Shown here: in pieces, positions 33,404 to 41,184 of the stretch
Numbering within the stretch: position 1 is the first letter of the stretch
Layout of the letters: every line of letters begins with the position of its first letter
Assembly: GCA_963845425.1 (NCBI GenBank)
Contig: CAWJSC010000001.1
Span: 135,078-199,077 of the forward strand
Length of the DNA stretch: 64,000 nt
Direction: 5' to 3'
DNA from: DATDAH01 sp963845425
GTDB taxonomy: Bacteria; Actinomycetota; Acidimicrobiia; Acidimicrobiales; DATDAH01
Made by a program: the position numbers and the translations under genes
The notes under the pieces: model-generated
Database searches by the model: none
What the model was told of the DNA's origin: nothing
Seen by the model: the letters and a program-made list of their open reading frames with translations, nothing else

Positions 33404-34549
33404 ATGGAAGACGTCGCCATCATCGGGGTGGGTCTCCACCCCTTCGGTCGCTTCGGTGACAAGTCGGCGCTCGACATGGGGGCCGAGGCCGTGCGATCCG
33501 CCTGCGGGGACGCCGGCGTGGCGTGGAAGGACGTGCAGTTCGCCTTCGGCGGCAGCGCCGAGCTGGACACCCCCGATGTCGTGGTCAACCGCCTGGGGCT
33601 CACCGGCATCCCGTTCATGGGCGTCTACAACGGCTGCGCGACGGCGGCCACCGCCCTCAACCTGACCGCCGACATCATCCGGTCCGGCCAGCACGAGATC
33701 GGTGTCGCGGTGGGCATGGACAAGCACCTCCCCGGAGCGCTCACCGCCGACCCGGTCGACTACGGCGCGCCCTCCTGGTACGGCGAGCTCGGGTACTTCC
33801 TGACCACGAAGTTCTTCGGCATGAAGATCAACCGCTACATGCACGACCACGGCATCTCCCACGAGACGTTGGGCCGGGTGGCGGCCAAGGCCTTCCGCAA
33901 CGGTGCGCTGAACCCCAACGCCTTCCGGCGGAAGCCGATGGAGGTCGAGGACATCGTCGGGTCCCGGATGCTCAACTACCCGCTGACCCAGTACATGTTC
34001 TGCGCCCCCGACGAAGGGGCGGCCGCCGTCGTGCTGTGCCGGGCCGACCTGGCCCACAGGTACACCTCGACGCCGATCTACCTCCGGGCCACCGCGCTGC
34101 GGTCCCGGCGCTACGGCGCCCACGAGGTGCACGCCACGTGGGCCGCGATCGATCAGGACGACTCGCCGACGGTCTATGCCTCCCGGGCGGCCTACGAGAT
34201 GGCCGGGATCGGCCCCGAGGACGTCGACGTGATCCAGCTCCAGGACACCGACGCCGGGGCCGAGGTCATCCACATGGCCGAGAACGGGTTCTGTGCGGAC
34301 GGCGAGCAGGAGAAGCTGATCGCCGACGGGGCCACCGAGATCGACGGGCCGATGCCGGTCAACACCGACGGTGGGCTGATCGCCAACGGCGAGCCCGTCG
34401 GCGCCTCCGGTCTGCGGCAGGTGCACGAGCTGGTCCGCCAGCTCCGGGGCCAGGCCGGCGACCACCAGGTCCCGGGCCACCCCAAGGTGGGCTACGCCCA
34501 GCTCTACGGCGCCCCGGGCACCGCGGGGGTGTCCATCCTGAGCACCTGA
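33404..34549 (+). CDS. Thiolase-fold protein (SCP2/Ltp type)
   Basis: 381 aa. Nucleophile Cys78 is kept (YNGCATAATAL), but the GHP histidine is replaced (NGEPVGASG, Glu330) and the C-terminal CxG cysteine is Tyr368 (YGAPGTAG). These changes are seen in retro-aldolase-like Ltp proteins rather than true thiolases, so C-C cleavage or formation by another mechanism is likely. Pairs with the DUF35 protein just upstream. Very similar to the protein at 56188, same length and same substitutions. Last gene of the ligase operon. ATG 33404, the upstream open frame being spurious. Confidence 0.87.
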   Translation: MEDVAIIGVGLHPFGRFGDKSALDMGAEAVRSACGDAGVAWKDVQFAFGGSAELDTPDVVVNRLGLTGIPFMGVYNGCATAATALNLTADIIRSGQHEIGVAVGMDKHLPGALTADPVDYGAPSWYGELGYFLTTKFFGMKINRYMHDHGISHETLGRVAAKAFRNGALNPNAFRRKPMEVEDIVGSRMLNYPLTQYMFCAPDEGAAAVVLCRADLAHRYTSTPIYLRATALRSRRYGAHEVHATWAAIDQDDSPTVYASRAAYEMAGIGPEDVDVIQLQDTDAGAEVIHMAENGFCADGEQEKLIADGATEIDGPMPVNTDGGLIANGEPVGASGLRQVHELVRQLRGQAGDHQVPGHPKVGYAQLYGAPGTAGVSILST

Positions 34550-34623
34550 CGGGAACTTCGTTCTCGCCGACCTCGGGCGATGCTGGGCAGCTCAGAAGAT
34601 CCAGGCTCTCACCATCGTTCCAC

Positions 34624-34629
34624 TAGGCT
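34624..34629 (+). promoter_or_regulatory. -10-like box of a leaderless tetR transcript
   Basis: TAGGCT, 7 bases before ATG 34637. GGCTCTCACC occurs twice (34604 and 34626) and could be an operator direct repeat. Confidence 0.5.
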
Positions 34630-34636
34630 CTCACCC

Positions 34637-35344
34637 ATGACCGTGAACGATCCCGTGGCCGAGTCCTCGGCGGGTGATGCCGCCCCCAGCCGACGGGAAC
34701 TGGCGGTGGCCCGGTCGCTCGACCCGGCCCGGGCCCGGGCCGAGAAGCGGGTCCAGCGCTTCCTCGACGCCGCCCTCGAGCTCATGGCGACCGCCCCCGA
34801 GAAGGAGTTCACGGTCCAGGAGGTGGTCGAGCGCTCCGGGCAGTCGTTGCGCAGCTTCTACCAGTACTTCGCCGGCAAGCACGAGCTGCTGCTCGCCCTG
34901 TTCGAGGAGTCCGTGCGCTCCACCGCGGAGCAACTGAGGGAGACGATCGCCGCGGAGGACGATCCGCTGGACCGGCTGCGCCGCTTCGCGGTGGAGTACT
35001 ACGAGACCTGCCGCCCGGACCCCCGGAGCGGGGCGGGCAAGGAGCGCCCCGTCGCGCTGGCCGAGTTCGCCCAGCAGCTCCTGACGGCCCACCCGAAGGA
35101 GGCCTCCCGCGCCTTCGTCCCGCTCGTGTCCCTCCTCGAAGAGGTGCTCGAGCAGGCCGCCGCCGCCGGCGCCATCCGGGCCCACGACCACCACCGCCGC
35201 ATCGCGGGTGTGCTGCTGCAGGCCATCATGTTCAACGCCTTCGCGGCCACGATCAGCGGCACACCGGTCGACCCCGAGGACGACGCCGCGGACGAGCTCT
35301 GGGCGTTGATCCTCCACGGCATCGGCCCCGCCCCGGAGGGTTGA
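34637..35344 (+). CDS. TetR family transcriptional regulator
   Basis: 235 aa. A long N-terminal polar extension precedes the HTH (RVQRFLDAALELMATAPEKEFTVQEVVERSGQSLRSFYQYFAGKHELL), and a helical ligand domain ends in DDAADELWALILHGIGPAPEG. ATG 34637 is chosen over 34580 because of the TAGGCT box. It is followed after 4 bp by the P450 gene and probably controls it, and perhaps the preceding ligase operon. Confidence 0.88.
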   Translation: MTVNDPVAESSAGDAAPSRRELAVARSLDPARARAEKRVQRFLDAALELMATAPEKEFTVQEVVERSGQSLRSFYQYFAGKHELLLALFEESVRSTAEQLRETIAAEDDPLDRLRRFAVEYYETCRPDPRSGAGKERPVALAEFAQQLLTAHPKEASRAFVPLVSLLEEVLEQAAAAGAIRAHDHHRRIAGVLLQAIMFNAFAATISGTPVDPEDDAADELWALILHGIGPAPEG

Positions 35345-35348
35345 GCGG

Positions 35349-36632
35349 ATGAGCGACGTCGATGCCGCCGACGAGCCGAACTTCTTCCGTGACCCCGAGC
35401 TGGTCGCCGACCCGTATCCCTTCTTCGAGGCGATGCGGGCGGCGTGTCCGGTCCGGCGGGAGCCCCACGAGGACGTGGTCCTGGTCACCGGCTACGACGA
35501 GGCCCTGGCCGTCTACCACGACACGGCGACGTTCTCGTCGTGCACCGCCGTCACCGGCCCCTTCCCCGGCATGCCCGTCCCGCTGGAGGGTGACGACGTC
35601 ACCGACCTCATCGAGGAGCACCGGGGCAGTCTCCCCTTCAGCGACCAGATCACCACGATGGACCCGCCGAAGCACACGGCGCACCGCGGCCTGCTCATGC
35701 GGCTGCTCACGCCGAAGCGGCTGGCGGAGAACGAGGACTTCATCTGGTCCCTCGTCGACCGCCAGATCGACCAGTTCCTGCCCACCGGTCGCTGCGAGGT
35801 GGTCCGGGAACTGGGCGGGCCCTTCACCATGCTCGTCATCGCCGACCTGCTGGGCGTGCCCGAGTCGGACCACGAGTGGTTCGTGGAGGCGATGGGCCAG
35901 CGCGGGGGAGGGCACGTGGGGGCGGCCACCGGGGCCACCATGGCCAAGACCCCCCTCGAGGTGCTCTACGACCGGTTCGTGGCCTACATCGAGGACCGTC
36001 GGCGCGAGCCGAAGGGGGACGTCCTCACCGGCCTGGCGACCGCGACCTTCGCCGACGGCTCGACGCCGGAGGCCAGCGACGTGGCCAAGATCGCCAGCAA
36101 CCTCTTCGCCGCCGGCCAGGAGACCACGATCCGCCTCCTGGGGACCGCCTTCCTGCGCATCGGTGAGGACCCCGAGCTGCAGCAGCGGCTCCGGGACGAC
36201 CACGGTCTGATCCCGAACTTCATCGAAGAGTGCCTGCGCCACGAGTCCCCCGTCAAGGGTGACTTCCGCCTCAACCGGGTCCCGGTCACGGTCGGTGGCG
36301 TCGACCTCCCCGCCGGGACGACGGTCATGGTGCTGAACGGTGCGGCCAACCGCGACCCTCGCAAGTTCGCCGACCCGAACACGTTCTCCATCGAACGGGA
36401 CAACGCCCGGGAGCACCTGGCCTTCGGCCACGGGATCCACTTCTGCCCCGGCGCCGCCCTGGCCCGCACCGAAGGCCGGGTGGCCGTCGAGAGGTTGCTC
36501 ACCCGTACGAGCGACATCCGCATCGACGAGGCGGAACACGGTCCCCCCGACGCTCGCCACTACGAGTACGCCCCGACCTTCATCCTCCGGGGCCTGGAGA
36601 AGCTGTACCTGGAGCTCACCCCCGCGGGTTGA
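35349..36632 (+). CDS. Cytochrome P450
   Basis: 427 aa soluble bacterial P450. I-helix oxygen motif AAGQETT, K-helix ECLRHES (ExxR), heme loop FGHGIHFCPGAALAR with ligand Cys366. A conserved long segment GPFPGMPVPLEGDDVTDLIEEHRGSLPFSDQ in the B-C region is shared with the P450 at 59166, marking the two as paralogues of one subfamily. Hydroxylates a hydrophobic substrate. Needs ferredoxin and reductase; a ferredoxin gene occurs only at 60482. Translationally linked to tetR. Confidence 0.92.
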   Translation: MSDVDAADEPNFFRDPELVADPYPFFEAMRAACPVRREPHEDVVLVTGYDEALAVYHDTATFSSCTAVTGPFPGMPVPLEGDDVTDLIEEHRGSLPFSDQITTMDPPKHTAHRGLLMRLLTPKRLAENEDFIWSLVDRQIDQFLPTGRCEVVRELGGPFTMLVIADLLGVPESDHEWFVEAMGQRGGGHVGAATGATMAKTPLEVLYDRFVAYIEDRRREPKGDVLTGLATATFADGSTPEASDVAKIASNLFAAGQETTIRLLGTAFLRIGEDPELQQRLRDDHGLIPNFIEECLRHESPVKGDFRLNRVPVTVGGVDLPAGTTVMVLNGAANRDPRKFADPNTFSIERDNAREHLAFGHGIHFCPGAALARTEGRVAVERLLTRTSDIRIDEAEHGPPDARHYEYAPTFILRGLEKLYLELTPAG

Positions 36633-36683
36633 GCCCTCGGGTCCTCAGGCCACGCCGCCGCGGCGCACGGCGAGGCGTGAGAA

Positions 36684-36697
36684 TAGCCGATCGGCTA
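36684..36697. promoter_or_regulatory. Perfect 14-bp palindrome before tetR (site C1)
   Basis: TAGCCGATCGGCTA, 35 bases before GTG 36732. A near-identical site is at 40260. Likely operator for the TetR protein encoded just downstream. Confidence 0.75.
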
Positions 36698-36731
36698 GCG
36701 ACGTCGACACCGGCGTTACGCTCGTCGGATC

Positions 36732-37286
36732 GTGGACACCATCACCCTCACCGCGGCCCAGGCCCGCGTTGTCAACGCCGCGCTGGGGCTGTTCGCCCAG
36801 TACGGGGTGAACGGGACGTCGCTGCAGATGATCGCCGACGAGCTCGGGGTGACGAAGGCCGCCGTCTACCACCAGTTCCAGAGCAAGGAGGAGATCGTCG
36901 TCGCCGTCGCGGAGATGGAGCTGGCCCGGCTCGACGCCGCCGTCACCGCTGCCGAGGCCGAGCCCGATCGGGTCCGTGCCCTCGACGTCCTGCTCGGCCA
37001 GATCATCGACTTGGCGGTCGAGCGCCGGCACGTGGTCAGCACGCTCATGACCGACCCTGTCGTGGCCGGCCTCCTGGCGACCCACGAGCCCTTTCCCCAG
37101 TTGATGGGCCGGGTCTCCCGCGTGCTGATGGGCGACGCGCCGAGTGTCGAAGACCGGGTGCGGGCGGCAATGGTCCAGGCCGCCATCGGCGGTGCCGTCT
37201 CGCAGCCGATCCTGGGGGGCCTCGATGACGAGACCCTGCGGGTCGAGCTCCTGGCCCTGGCCCGACGGCTGTACGGCCTGGCGTGA
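36732..37286 (+). CDS. TetR family transcriptional regulator
   Basis: 184 aa. HTH in residues about 10-57 (VVNAALGLFAQYGVNGTSLQMIADELGVTKAAVYHQFQSKEEI), then a short helical ligand domain. GTG 36732, with TACGCT 9 bases upstream. Sites C1 and C2 (36684, 40260) suggest it represses itself and the P450-reductase-NTF2 operon encoded on the minus strand at 37.6-40.2 kb. Confidence 0.88.
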   Translation: MDTITLTAAQARVVNAALGLFAQYGVNGTSLQMIADELGVTKAAVYHQFQSKEEIVVAVAEMELARLDAAVTAAEAEPDRVRALDVLLGQIIDLAVERRHVVSTLMTDPVVAGLLATHEPFPQLMGRVSRVLMGDAPSVEDRVRAAMVQAAIGGAVSQPILGGLDDETLRVELLALARRLYGLA

Positions 37287-37424
37287 CCTCGGGCCGTGGG
37301 GCTGGAGGAACGACAGCGAGGCACCAATGGGGCGAGGTCCTCTCGCGGGCGTCGGCGGTGCCCTTCCGGCCCGTTTCGCCACCCTCCGTGGCCAACTGGG
37401 CCAATCTGGTCAGGTTTGCTCCTA

Positions 37425-37468
37425 CTGGCGCCTGATCCTCTGCCTATGGGCGGCAGATCGGGAGCCAG
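37425..37468. repeat. Large hairpin, CTGGCKCC type
   Basis: Arms of 20 bases around TATG. The homologous hairpin at 58990-59033 has the same loop and the same GGAGCCAG end. Confidence 0.7.
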
Positions 37469-37521
37469 AACGGAATCGGGCCACTGCGAGTGAGATTCGG
37501 AGTCCAACCAGCGGGTTCGCA

Positions 37522-37569
37522 TGCCCCCGACGATGGGCGGTCCGAACCCCCGCCCCCGTGGTTGCCTCG
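37522..37569 (-). repeat. Dispersed intergenic module, copy d
   Basis: On the minus strand: CGAGGCAACCACGGGGGC, then GGGGTTCGG, then CGTCGGGGGCA. Same block order as the other copies. Confidence 0.75.
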
Positions 37570-37580
37570 TTTCGGTGCGG

Positions 37581-37967
37581 TCAGCGGGGTTGCTGGAGGT
37601 AGACGTCGAGGTGGCGGATCTTGCCGGCGTCGTCGAAGGCGAAGACGGTCAGCGAATTGACGACATTGACCCGGTCGCCCGCGTGGTGCCGCTCCTCGAC
37701 CTCGTAGTAGACGAGGCCGGCGACCTCGGAGATGCGCCGCACCGTCGTTTCGAAGGTGGCGATGGCGCCGGCCCACTGGGTGAGCATGGCGGTGTACTGC
37801 TGCCAGTCTTGGACCTCGAGGAACGTGCCCACCCGCTCGAAGTCGTCGACGGCGACGAACTCGGCCAGCGGCGCCCAGTCCGCCGGGCTCGCCACGGTCG
37901 GCACCAGCTCCTCCATCGTCCGCACGTAGTCGAGGACCGTCCTCGTGAGCGGTCCGGGGTCGGTCAT
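37581..37967 (-). CDS. NTF2/SnoaL-like protein
   Basis: 128 aa. Helix VLDYVRTMEELVPTVASPADWAPLAEFVAVDDFERVG followed by strands ending VYYEVEERHHAGDRVNVVNSLTVFAFDDAGKIRHLDVYLQQPR, typical of limonene-1,2-epoxide hydrolase/SnoaL-like proteins. ATG 37967 overlaps the preceding stop as ATGA. Last gene of the P450-DapB-fold-NTF2 operon. Possibly a hydrolase or isomerase acting on the P450 product. Confidence 0.75.
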   Translation of the reverse strand: MTDPGPLTRTVLDYVRTMEELVPTVASPADWAPLAEFVAVDDFERVGTFLEVQDWQQYTAMLTQWAGAIATFETTVRRISEVAGLVYYEVEERHHAGDRVNVVNSLTVFAFDDAGKIRHLDVYLQQPR

Positions 37968-39052
37968 GGGAGGTCCTCTCGTCGGGGGCCACGGGGCAGG
38001 ATGTGGGGAAGGTCCTCGGTCGTGAGCATCCCGGGGGGTGCGGCGCACACGTAGGGGATGGCGTTGACGGGCCCGTTGGCGTTGAAGGCGGGCACGTAGG
38101 ACGCCAGATCGTCGAGCGGGACGGGGAACGGCATGCTCAGGTCGAAGGGGGCATCGCCGTGGATGCGGATCCGCCAACCCGTCGGCTGCAGGCCCCAGTC
38201 GGGGTCCACGTCCATGGCGACGAAGCCGTACTGCGTGAAGCGGATGCGCTCGACACCGCCCTCGTGGCCGTGGACGACGACGCGTTGGGCCGCCGCGGTG
38301 CCCGCCTCGATCACCCCGGCGACGATCGTCACGTCGTCCTTCGCGGCGGCCACGCCGCCCTCGGCGGTCCACTCGTCGATCTGGAACCCGGCGAGATCGG
38401 CCAGCACGCTGAGCGGGGGCTGGTACTCGCCGAACAGGTGGTTCTTGCGCCGCTCGGGATCGAACTCCTCGAGCGGCTTCCCGAAGCGCATCTGCTCCAT
38501 GACCATGTGGGGTGACGGGCGATGGGAGAGGTCGCCGAACTCTTCGATCTCGATCCGGTCGACGCGCCGCTGGACCGACAGCAGGGCCATCGGCAGGGTC
38601 TCGGTGATGAACCCGGGGTCGCTCCCGCTGGCCCAGACGGATGCGTCGCCGGCGGCGCAGGCCTCGACGACCCGGGCCCGGTTCTCGTCGCTAAGGCGGA
38701 CCCCGCGGGCGAACAGGTCGCTGCACGTCGTGACGACGTTGGTGCCCGACCCCAGGAGCGCGACCACGTCGTCGACCAGCTCGTCCTCGGTGAGGCCGGC
38801 CCGGGTCTGGTCCCGGCCGGTGGCCCGGGGCATGTAGACGACACAGTCCGCCTTCAGCGCGAGGACCGCGTCGCGATCCGTCGTGGCCAGGACGCCCGTC
38901 GGGCCCTCGCCGCAGAGCTCGCCGGCATCGACGCCGTCCTTGGCGGCGTCGTACACGCGGACGCCAACCAGGTCGAGGCTCGGGTGGCGGATGACCTCGC
39001 GTAGGGCTCGCAGGCCGGTGTTGCCGGTTGCCCACTGCACGACGGACGTCAT
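37964..39052 (-). CDS. DapB-fold NAD(P)-dependent oxidoreductase (2,4-diaminopentanoate dehydrogenase-like)
   Basis: 362 aa. Begins VVQWATGNTGLRALREVIRHPSLDLVG, the Rossmann start of the dihydrodipicolinate-reductase-N family, followed by ADCVVYMPRAT and NVVTTCSDLF and a C-terminal alpha/beta domain. These actinobacterial proteins are often mis-named diacylglycerol kinase. They are probable carbonyl or amine dehydrogenases of unknown substrate. ATG overlaps the P450 stop (ATGA). Paralogue at 45868. Confidence 0.82.
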   Translation of the reverse strand: MTSVVQWATGNTGLRALREVIRHPSLDLVGVRVYDAAKDGVDAGELCGEGPTGVLATTDRDAVLALKADCVVYMPRATGRDQTRAGLTEDELVDDVVALLGSGTNVVTTCSDLFARGVRLSDENRARVVEACAAGDASVWASGSDPGFITETLPMALLSVQRRVDRIEIEEFGDLSHRPSPHMVMEQMRFGKPLEEFDPERRKNHLFGEYQPPLSVLADLAGFQIDEWTAEGGVAAAKDDVTIVAGVIEAGTAAAQRVVVHGHEGGVERIRFTQYGFVAMDVDPDWGLQPTGWRIRIHGDAPFDLSMPFPVPLDDLASYVPAFNANGPVNAIPYVCAAPPGMLTTEDLPHILPRGPRREDLP

Positions 39053-40248
39053 GAGCCCGTGACCACCGGCATCGCGTCCCAGCCCCGCACCGTGGAGGTC
39101 GGCGCCCGACGGGTGTTCGCCTCGTCGACCTCCCACTCGGGGAAGCGCTTGAGGACCTCGTCCATCGCGACCCGTCCCTCCAGCCGGGCCAGGTTGGACC
39201 CGAGGCAGTAGTGGATGCCGTAGCCGAATGTGAGGTGCTGGCCGATCTCACGGTGGATGTCGAAGCGATCGGGGTCCGGGTACTGGCGGTCGTCCCGGTT
39301 CGCCGACCCACTGAGGCAGAGCATGGCGCTGCCGGCGGGGACCGTCGTGCCGTGGAGCTCGACGTCACGGGTGACGTAGCGGGCGACGTGCGGGGTGGGC
39401 GGCTCGAAGCGGAGCAGCTCCTCCACGGCGTTCGGGATCAGGGACGGGTCCTCGGCCAGCTCCCGCCGCTGGTCGGGGTGGTCGGCCAGCACCTTGCCCA
39501 TCCAGCCGATGAGGCGGTTGGTCGTCTCGTTCCCGGCGCCGGAGAGCACGGCCACGTAGATGAGGACTTCGTCCCGGGTCAGGCGACGGGTCGTGCCCGT
39601 CTCGTCCTCGAACTCCTTGAACAGCAGCTCGCTCATGAGGTCGTCGGAGGGGTTCGCCATCCGCCAGTCGAGGTAGTCGGCGAAGAAGTCGCCCTGCCCG
39701 ATCTCCATCTCCTCGACGTCCATGGGCTGGCCCGCTTCGGTCCGGAGCGACGCGTCGGCCCGGTCCCGGGCCGCCTCCTGGTCGGCCTCGGGGACGCCGA
39801 GCAGCATCCCGATGGTGCGCATCGGCATCTGGGCGCCGAGGTCGGCGACGAAGTCGAAGCCCCCGGCCCCGACCAGCGGATCGAGGGCCCGGGCGCAGAA
39901 CTCCCGCACCTTCGGTTCCAGGGCCTCCATCTTCTTGGGGGTGAAGACCCGGGAGAGCAGGCCCCGGTGGGCCGTGTGCTGGGGTGGGTCCTCGAAGATG
40001 ACGATGCCCGGGGGGAACTCGATGTCGGCCTTGATGAACTCCAGCACGGCGCCCTTGGCGGAGCTGAAGGTCTCCCGGTCGACGAGGCCCCGCTGGACGT
40101 CGTCGAACCGACTCACGGCGAAGAAGTCGTGCTCCTCGTTGTGGTAGAGGGGCGCTTCCTCACGCAGCCGGCGGTAGATCGGGTAGGGATCGGCATCGAT
40201 CTCGAGGTCGTAGGGGTCGTAGGCGAGGTCGGAGCGGGCCGTGTCCAC
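39049..40248 (-). CDS. Cytochrome P450
   Basis: 399 aa. I-helix GAGNETT, ExxR in EELLRFEPP, heme loop FGYGIHYCLGSNLAR with Cys348. FEDPPQHTAHRGLLSRVFTPKKM is the C-helix region. The acidic N-terminus YDPYDLEIDADPYPIYRRLREE and overall pattern resemble CYP107/CYP105-like or CYP191-like actinobacterial P450s, and the substrate is unknown. GTG 40248 is chosen because TAGTTT ends 7 bases upstream. Under operator C2. Confidence 0.9.
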   Translation of the reverse strand: MDTARSDLAYDPYDLEIDADPYPIYRRLREEAPLYHNEEHDFFAVSRFDDVQRGLVDRETFSSAKGAVLEFIKADIEFPPGIVIFEDPPQHTAHRGLLSRVFTPKKMEALEPKVREFCARALDPLVGAGGFDFVADLGAQMPMRTIGMLLGVPEADQEAARDRADASLRTEAGQPMDVEEMEIGQGDFFADYLDWRMANPSDDLMSELLFKEFEDETGTTRRLTRDEVLIYVAVLSGAGNETTNRLIGWMGKVLADHPDQRRELAEDPSLIPNAVEELLRFEPPTPHVARYVTRDVELHGTTVPAGSAMLCLSGSANRDDRQYPDPDRFDIHREIGQHLTFGYGIHYCLGSNLARLEGRVAMDEVLKRFPEWEVDEANTRRAPTSTVRGWDAMPVVTGS

Positions 40249-40255
40249 GGCGGGC

Positions 40256-40273
40256 AAACTAGCCGAGCGGCTA
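40256..40273 (-). promoter_or_regulatory. P450 operon promoter with operator C2
   Basis: Minus-strand TAGTTT (40256-40261), 7 bases from GTG 40248. TAGCCGAGCGGCTA (40260-40273) overlaps it and differs from site C1 by one base. Confidence 0.7.
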
Positions 40274-40286
40274 GCAGGGGTTGTGC

Positions 40287-41063
40287 TCAGCGGCCCTTCC
40301 ACACGGGGTCCCGCTTCTCGATGAAGGCGGCAGCACCCTCCCGGGCGTCCTCACTGGCGAACACCTTCGCCTGCCACTCCGCCTGCACCGCCGTGACCTC
40401 GGCCGGGCCCCGGGTGGCGAGGCGGACGAGCTGTTTGGTGGCCCGGAGCCCGAGCGGGCCGTTGGCGGCGATGCGCTCGGCGAGGGCCAGGGCGGTCTCG
40501 AGCACCTCGGCCGGCGGCACCACCCGGTTCACCAGTCCGAGAGCTGCCGCTCGGTCGGCGTCGACGAGGTCGCCGGTCAGGGCCAGCTCCAGGGCGATGG
40601 CCAACGGGATGCGCGTGCCCAGGGCCGTGCCGCCGCCGGCGGCGAACAGCCCCCGCTTCACCTCGGGCAGGCCGAAACGGGCGTCGGTGGAGGCCACCAC
40701 CAGGTCACAGCCCATGAGGACCTCGAAGCCCCCGGCGACGGCGGTGGCGTTGGCCGCGCCCACGATCGGCACCGCGATGTCGCCCTCGGTGAATCGGCGG
40801 AAGCCGGCCATGCCTTCGGCACTCGGTTGCATGGCGCCCTCGGCGGCGAAGTCGGCCAGGTCCATCCCGGCACAGAAGGCGCGCTCCCCGGTCCCGGTGA
40901 TCACGACGCAGGCCACCTCGGGGTCTGCCTCCGCGTCGACCAGCGCGAGCCCGAGCTGGTCCAGCAACTCGCCGTTCAACGCGTTGCGGGCCGCGGGCCG
41001 GTTGAGGCGCAGCACCAGGACGGCGCCCTGCTGCCCGCGGACGAGGACGGGTTGCTCGGTCAT
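40287..41063 (-). CDS. Enoyl-CoA hydratase/isomerase (crotonase) family protein
   Basis: 258 aa. Oxyanion strand GERAFCAGMDLADFA, second strand IVGAANATAVAGGFEVLMGCDLVVAS, and ARFGLPEVKRGLFAAGGG, where Glu of LPEV is the usual first catalytic acid and the second (GG..) is not. Hydration or isomerisation of an enoyl-CoA. ATG 41063 with GGGTGA upstream; ATG 41075 is the alternative. Same strand as the P450 operon, but site C2 and a promoter lie between, so it may be a separate unit. Confidence 0.87.
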   Translation of the reverse strand: MTEQPVLVRGQQGAVLVLRLNRPAARNALNGELLDQLGLALVDAEADPEVACVVITGTGERAFCAGMDLADFAAEGAMQPSAEGMAGFRRFTEGDIAVPIVGAANATAVAGGFEVLMGCDLVVASTDARFGLPEVKRGLFAAGGGTALGTRIPLAIALELALTGDLVDADRAAALGLVNRVVPPAEVLETALALAERIAANGPLGLRATKQLVRLATRGPAEVTAVQAEWQAKVFASEDAREGAAAFIEKRDPVWKGR

Positions 41064-41142
41064 GTCGTCACCCATGGTCGCATCCTCGCGCCGCCCCGCT
41101 CGGTGGCGGGCACCGGCCCCGGAGTATAAGCTCCCTCTGCCT

Positions 41143-41160
41143 AGACGGAAGTACCGTTCT
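41143..41160. promoter_or_regulatory. Imperfect palindrome in the 41.1-kb divergent region
   Basis: AGACGGAAGTACCGTTCT between the crotonase (minus) and monooxygenase (plus). TATACT on the minus strand at 41123-41128 could be a -10 box. Function unproven. Confidence 0.3.
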
Positions 41161-41184
41161 CATCCCATCATCCTGAAGGGGACC

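Larger units (their letters stand above)
37287..37580. repeat. Convergent gap with dispersed element (copy d), no gene
   Basis: Contains the inverted module copy d (37522-37569) and a hairpin with arms 37425-37444 and 37449-37468 (15 of 20 paired, loop TATG). Read on the minus strand, the whole stretch aligns with the element at 58902-59033 (GAATCTCAC, then CTGGCTCCCGAT). No gene-like frame is seen. Confidence 0.7.
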
